DNA of 6,352 nt, from NCBI GenBank assembly GCA_024278565.1, contig JAJRSY010000320.1, positions 1-6,352 on the forward strand. Direction: 5' to 3'. The position numbers and the translations under genes are program-made. Below the pieces are notes generated by a model. It ran no database searches, was not told the origin of the DNA, and was given only the letters and a program-made list of their open reading frames with translations. The stretch's first letter is position 1. Each line of letters opens with the position of its first letter. This document shows, in pieces, positions 4,169 to 6,352 of the stretch. This DNA is from Bacteroidota bacterium (GTDB lineage Bacteria > Bacteroidota > Bacteroidia > Flavobacteriales > Flavobacteriaceae).

Positions 4169-6352
4169 TTACATGTTGACAATGATAAACTCAGAACGCC
4201 TGTTCAAGAAGTGATCCTCTTCGGCACACCTTAGGCTTCCATCACAACTGTTCAGTAGCTGTTCTTCGCCGTAGCCTATAGCACTCTCTATACGTTCGGG
4301 AGCAATGCCCTGAGAGATAATATAGTCTCTAGTTGACGTGGCTCTTTTATCCGAAAGGTATTTGTTATAGGCTCTAGCCCCTCTTGAATCTGTATGTGAT
4401 TCGATTTTAATAACCATATCAGGGTACTCTGTCATTACCTCTACCAATTTATCAAGCTCTTGCGAGGCATCGTTTCTTATGTACGATTTGTCAAAATCAA
4501 AGTAGATAATTTCGGTCTTTAATTTCTTGATGCCACTCTCTATTGCGATCATTTCTTGCAACTTTTTCATGGCAATGTTTACATCTATAGTATCATTTTT
4601 GAGAGTAGTCACCTCTTGCTGGTCTTCAAAATACTCCAAGTTAGTAGTTTTAAGGGTATATTTTGTATCAGCGTCAAGATCCTCGAATACAAAGACACCG
4701 TCATCGGCTGTCGCCATTTCTTTCAGTTTAATACCATTCTCATCCAATAGCTCTATAAGGGCTTGCGGCATTAGGTCGCCCGTAATGAGTTCGGTGACAA
4801 CCCCTGCAATGGCGTTTATATTTTCGGGTATTTCCTCAACCACCAATCTTTTGAAAGAATAAATATCATCATCCCCTTTCCCTTCGGCCCTGTTCGATGC
4901 AAAGAACCCTTTTTGGGTTTCTTCGTTGATAATATAGGAGAAATCATCCTTATTGCTGTTTACGGGTTGGCCGACGTTAACAACTTCTTTAAAACCATTC
5001 TCTTCATCATAGGCAACCTCGTATACATCTAGCCCCCCAAGTCCTATATGCCCATCTGAAGAGAAATACAGTTTCTTGCCGTTGATAAAAGGAAACATTT
5101 CCCTTCTTTCTGTGTTAATTTTAGGACCCAAGTTCTTTGGTTCAGAGAAGGTATTGTTCTCCAGCACGTCTACCACAAAAATATCGGTCTCGCCCATAGT
5201 CCCTGGCCGATCAGAAACAAAGTACAGTTTTTTGCCATCAGGGCTCAGAGCCGGATGCCCTGTAGAAAAATCATTGCTGTTAAAAGGAACTTCAACCGCT
5301 TTTGACCATTCGTTGCGTACTTTATTTGACACATATATTTTAAGATGGTTGATGCCGTCCTTATCCCGTTTCAGTTTTTTGCCATAGTTGTTTCTAGTGA
5401 AATACATGGTTGTGTTGTCTGGCGAAAAGGTTACCGATGCTTCATGGTATTTGGTGTTTATCTTTTTAGAGAACTTCACTACGTCTTTTAAATCTTGTGA
5501 CTCTTCATTTATTTTTGCCACATAAAGATCTAGAAAGGGTTGATTGTTCCATTTATATTTTCTGGTATTGAAAAAAGAAGAATCTTTGGCAGAAGCGAAA
5601 ACTATCTGGCTTGAATCAAGAAACATGGGCGAAAAATCAGAATATTCAGTATTAATGGCCATGTTTTTAATCTCGAAATTGCGCTCTGAACTTAAAATTT
5701 TGTCCAATGCCACTTCATTTGGCGTGGGGTTGCTGTCTACATCGTCATTGATGTCGGCAATTTCACCGTTTTTCATTTTCTGGTTATACAGGCGCATCAG
5801 GCGTTTCGATCTTTTGTATTTCCCCGTTCCTTTTAACGAATGGGCATATTTGAATACATTGTCCGCTGACATTTCCTCTCCATAGTTATCGTACAGAATG
5901 TTGTACCATCCGTATGCTTTTTCCATGTCTGTATTGAAGTAGTGTGCATCAGCGGTCTTTTGAATGATGTCAAGGGTGTGGTTGTCATTGTTCTTTGACA
6001 AGATTTTTTCGTATAGATCTGCGGCCTCGGCATACCACATATTGTCAAAATACTGATCGGCTTTTTGAATCAGCCTGTTTTTGTTTGGGGTTTCTTTTGG
6101 CAATGTTGTTTCAATGGCCGTGTCATTCAGTGCGTTATTTGGGTCTTGGGCGATTTTATCCGTTGAAATCAAGTTGTCACTAGGATACTCATCTATTAAT
6201 AATGGTTCTGGCCCACTAACCGGTTCATGTGGGGTGATGCTGTTTTCAACATTTAGAATCCAGATTTCTTTACGGTAAGCACCTTCAAATTGTGTTGCAC
6301 AGGCGTCTATGGCCTCTAGGCCAAAGGGGAAGTGTTGTAGATAGACATAAAA
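4169..6352 (-). CDS. OmpA-family outer-membrane protein, PorE-like domain order (5' end outside window)
   Basis: Predicted outer-membrane/periplasmic protein that binds peptidoglycan through a C-terminal OmpA domain; 727 codons are visible. In visible numbering, residues 1-60 are an extension of unknown fold, and 61-90 are an acidic, Pro/Asn/Thr-rich linker. About 91-195 are TPR-like helices (ADQYFDNMWYAEAADLYEKI). About 230-500 are PD40 beta-propeller repeats (SPDGKKLYFVSDRPG, NGKKLYFSSDG). About 512-585 form a carboxypeptidase-regulatory-like domain (IAGVVTELITGD). About 610-727 are OmpA_C (IIYFDFDKSYIR, SHTDSRG, LSDKRA, NRRSEF). Asp655 and Arg670, 15 residues apart, match the family's diaminopimelate-binding pair. 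Cys703 and Cys709 may form a disulfide. This TPR-propeller-regulatory-OmpA order is that of PorE (type IX secretion/gliding), but flavobacteria carry several paralogs, so orthology is not claimed. TTG at 6170-6172 is a poor start, since no signal peptide follows it. The frame is open to the edge with no ATG, so the start lies outside. Confidence 0.9.
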   Translation of the reverse strand, partial: FYVYLQHFPFGLEAIDACATQFEGAYRKEIWILNVENSITPHEPVSGPEPLLIDEYPSDNLISTDKIAQDPNNALNDTAIETTLPKETPNKNRLIQKADQYFDNMWYAEAADLYEKILSKNNDNHTLDIIQKTADAHYFNTDMEKAYGWYNILYDNYGEEMSADNVFKYAHSLKGTGKYKRSKRLMRLYNQKMKNGEIADINDDVDSNPTPNEVALDKILSSERNFEIKNMAINTEYSDFSPMFLDSSQIVFASAKDSSFFNTRKYKWNNQPFLDLYVAKINEESQDLKDVVKFSKKINTKYHEASVTFSPDNTTMYFTRNNYGKKLKRDKDGINHLKIYVSNKVRNEWSKAVEVPFNSNDFSTGHPALSPDGKKLYFVSDRPGTMGETDIFVVDVLENNTFSEPKNLGPKINTERREMFPFINGKKLYFSSDGHIGLGGLDVYEVAYDEENGFKEVVNVGQPVNSNKDDFSYIINEETQKGFFASNRAEGKGDDDIYSFKRLVVEEIPENINAIAGVVTELITGDLMPQALIELLDENGIKLKEMATADDGVFVFEDLDADTKYTLKTTNLEYFEDQQEVTTLKNDTIDVNIAMKKLQEMIAIESGIKKLKTEIIYFDFDKSYIRNDASQELDKLVEVMTEYPDMVIKIESHTDSRGARAYNKYLSDKRATSTRDYIISQGIAPERIESAIGYGEEQLLNSCDGSLRCAEEDHFLNRRSEFIIVNM

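Noticed and set aside
4527..5885. Plus-strand ORFs opposite the OmpA-family gene
   Set aside because: They are antisense shadows of a well-supported coding frame and show no family motifs.
6311..6322. GGCCTCTAGGCC inverted repeat
   Set aside because: Short 5-bp arms with a 2-bp centre inside a coding frame; expected by chance.

Overview
The window looks like a chromosomal segment from a marine-type member of the Flavobacteriaceae (Bacteroidota). The support is moderate A+T content, start sites that are A/T-rich with no Shine-Dalgarno motif, signal peptides of the 'VA|Q' type, a Bacteroidota-type phosphoglycerate kinase, a DUF4837-like lipoprotein, and an outer-membrane OmpA protein with PD40 repeats. 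No mobile element, tRNA, rRNA, CRISPR array or phage gene is visible. I see no clear new multi-gene system. This is mostly an ordinary core-genome region with an envelope theme.

Left part, plus strand (1-3536): the 3' part of pgk (glycolysis) is followed by a secreted MltD-like lytic transglycosylase with two C-terminal LysM domains, then a DUF4837-type lipoprotein. Gaps are 122 and 58 bp with no terminator between genes, so co-transcription is plausible. The group ends at a strong hairpin at 3512-3535.

Middle part (3537-4168): a 56-residue single-pass membrane protein gene lies on the minus strand at 3560-3730. It converges on the DUF4837 gene, and both genes appear to share the bidirectional terminator. 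Upstream of it, about 375 bp (3731-4107) hold no convincing gene. They contain a 12-bp palindrome, a pair of 9-bp direct repeats 21 bp apart, and a doubtful 32-codon ORF.

Right part, minus strand (4169-6352): a large TPR / PD40 beta-propeller / carboxypeptidase-regulatory-like / OmpA_C protein, with the domain order of the type IX secretion protein PorE. It ends in its own rho-independent terminator (4109-4142). Its frame stays open to the window edge without an ATG, so the true start and signal peptide lie outside the window.

Taken together, the transglycosylase cuts peptidoglycan, the OmpA-domain protein probably anchors an outer-membrane complex to peptidoglycan, and the DUF4837 lipoprotein and the small membrane protein are envelope proteins of unknown role. 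Only the plus-strand trio is likely to be one transcription unit.
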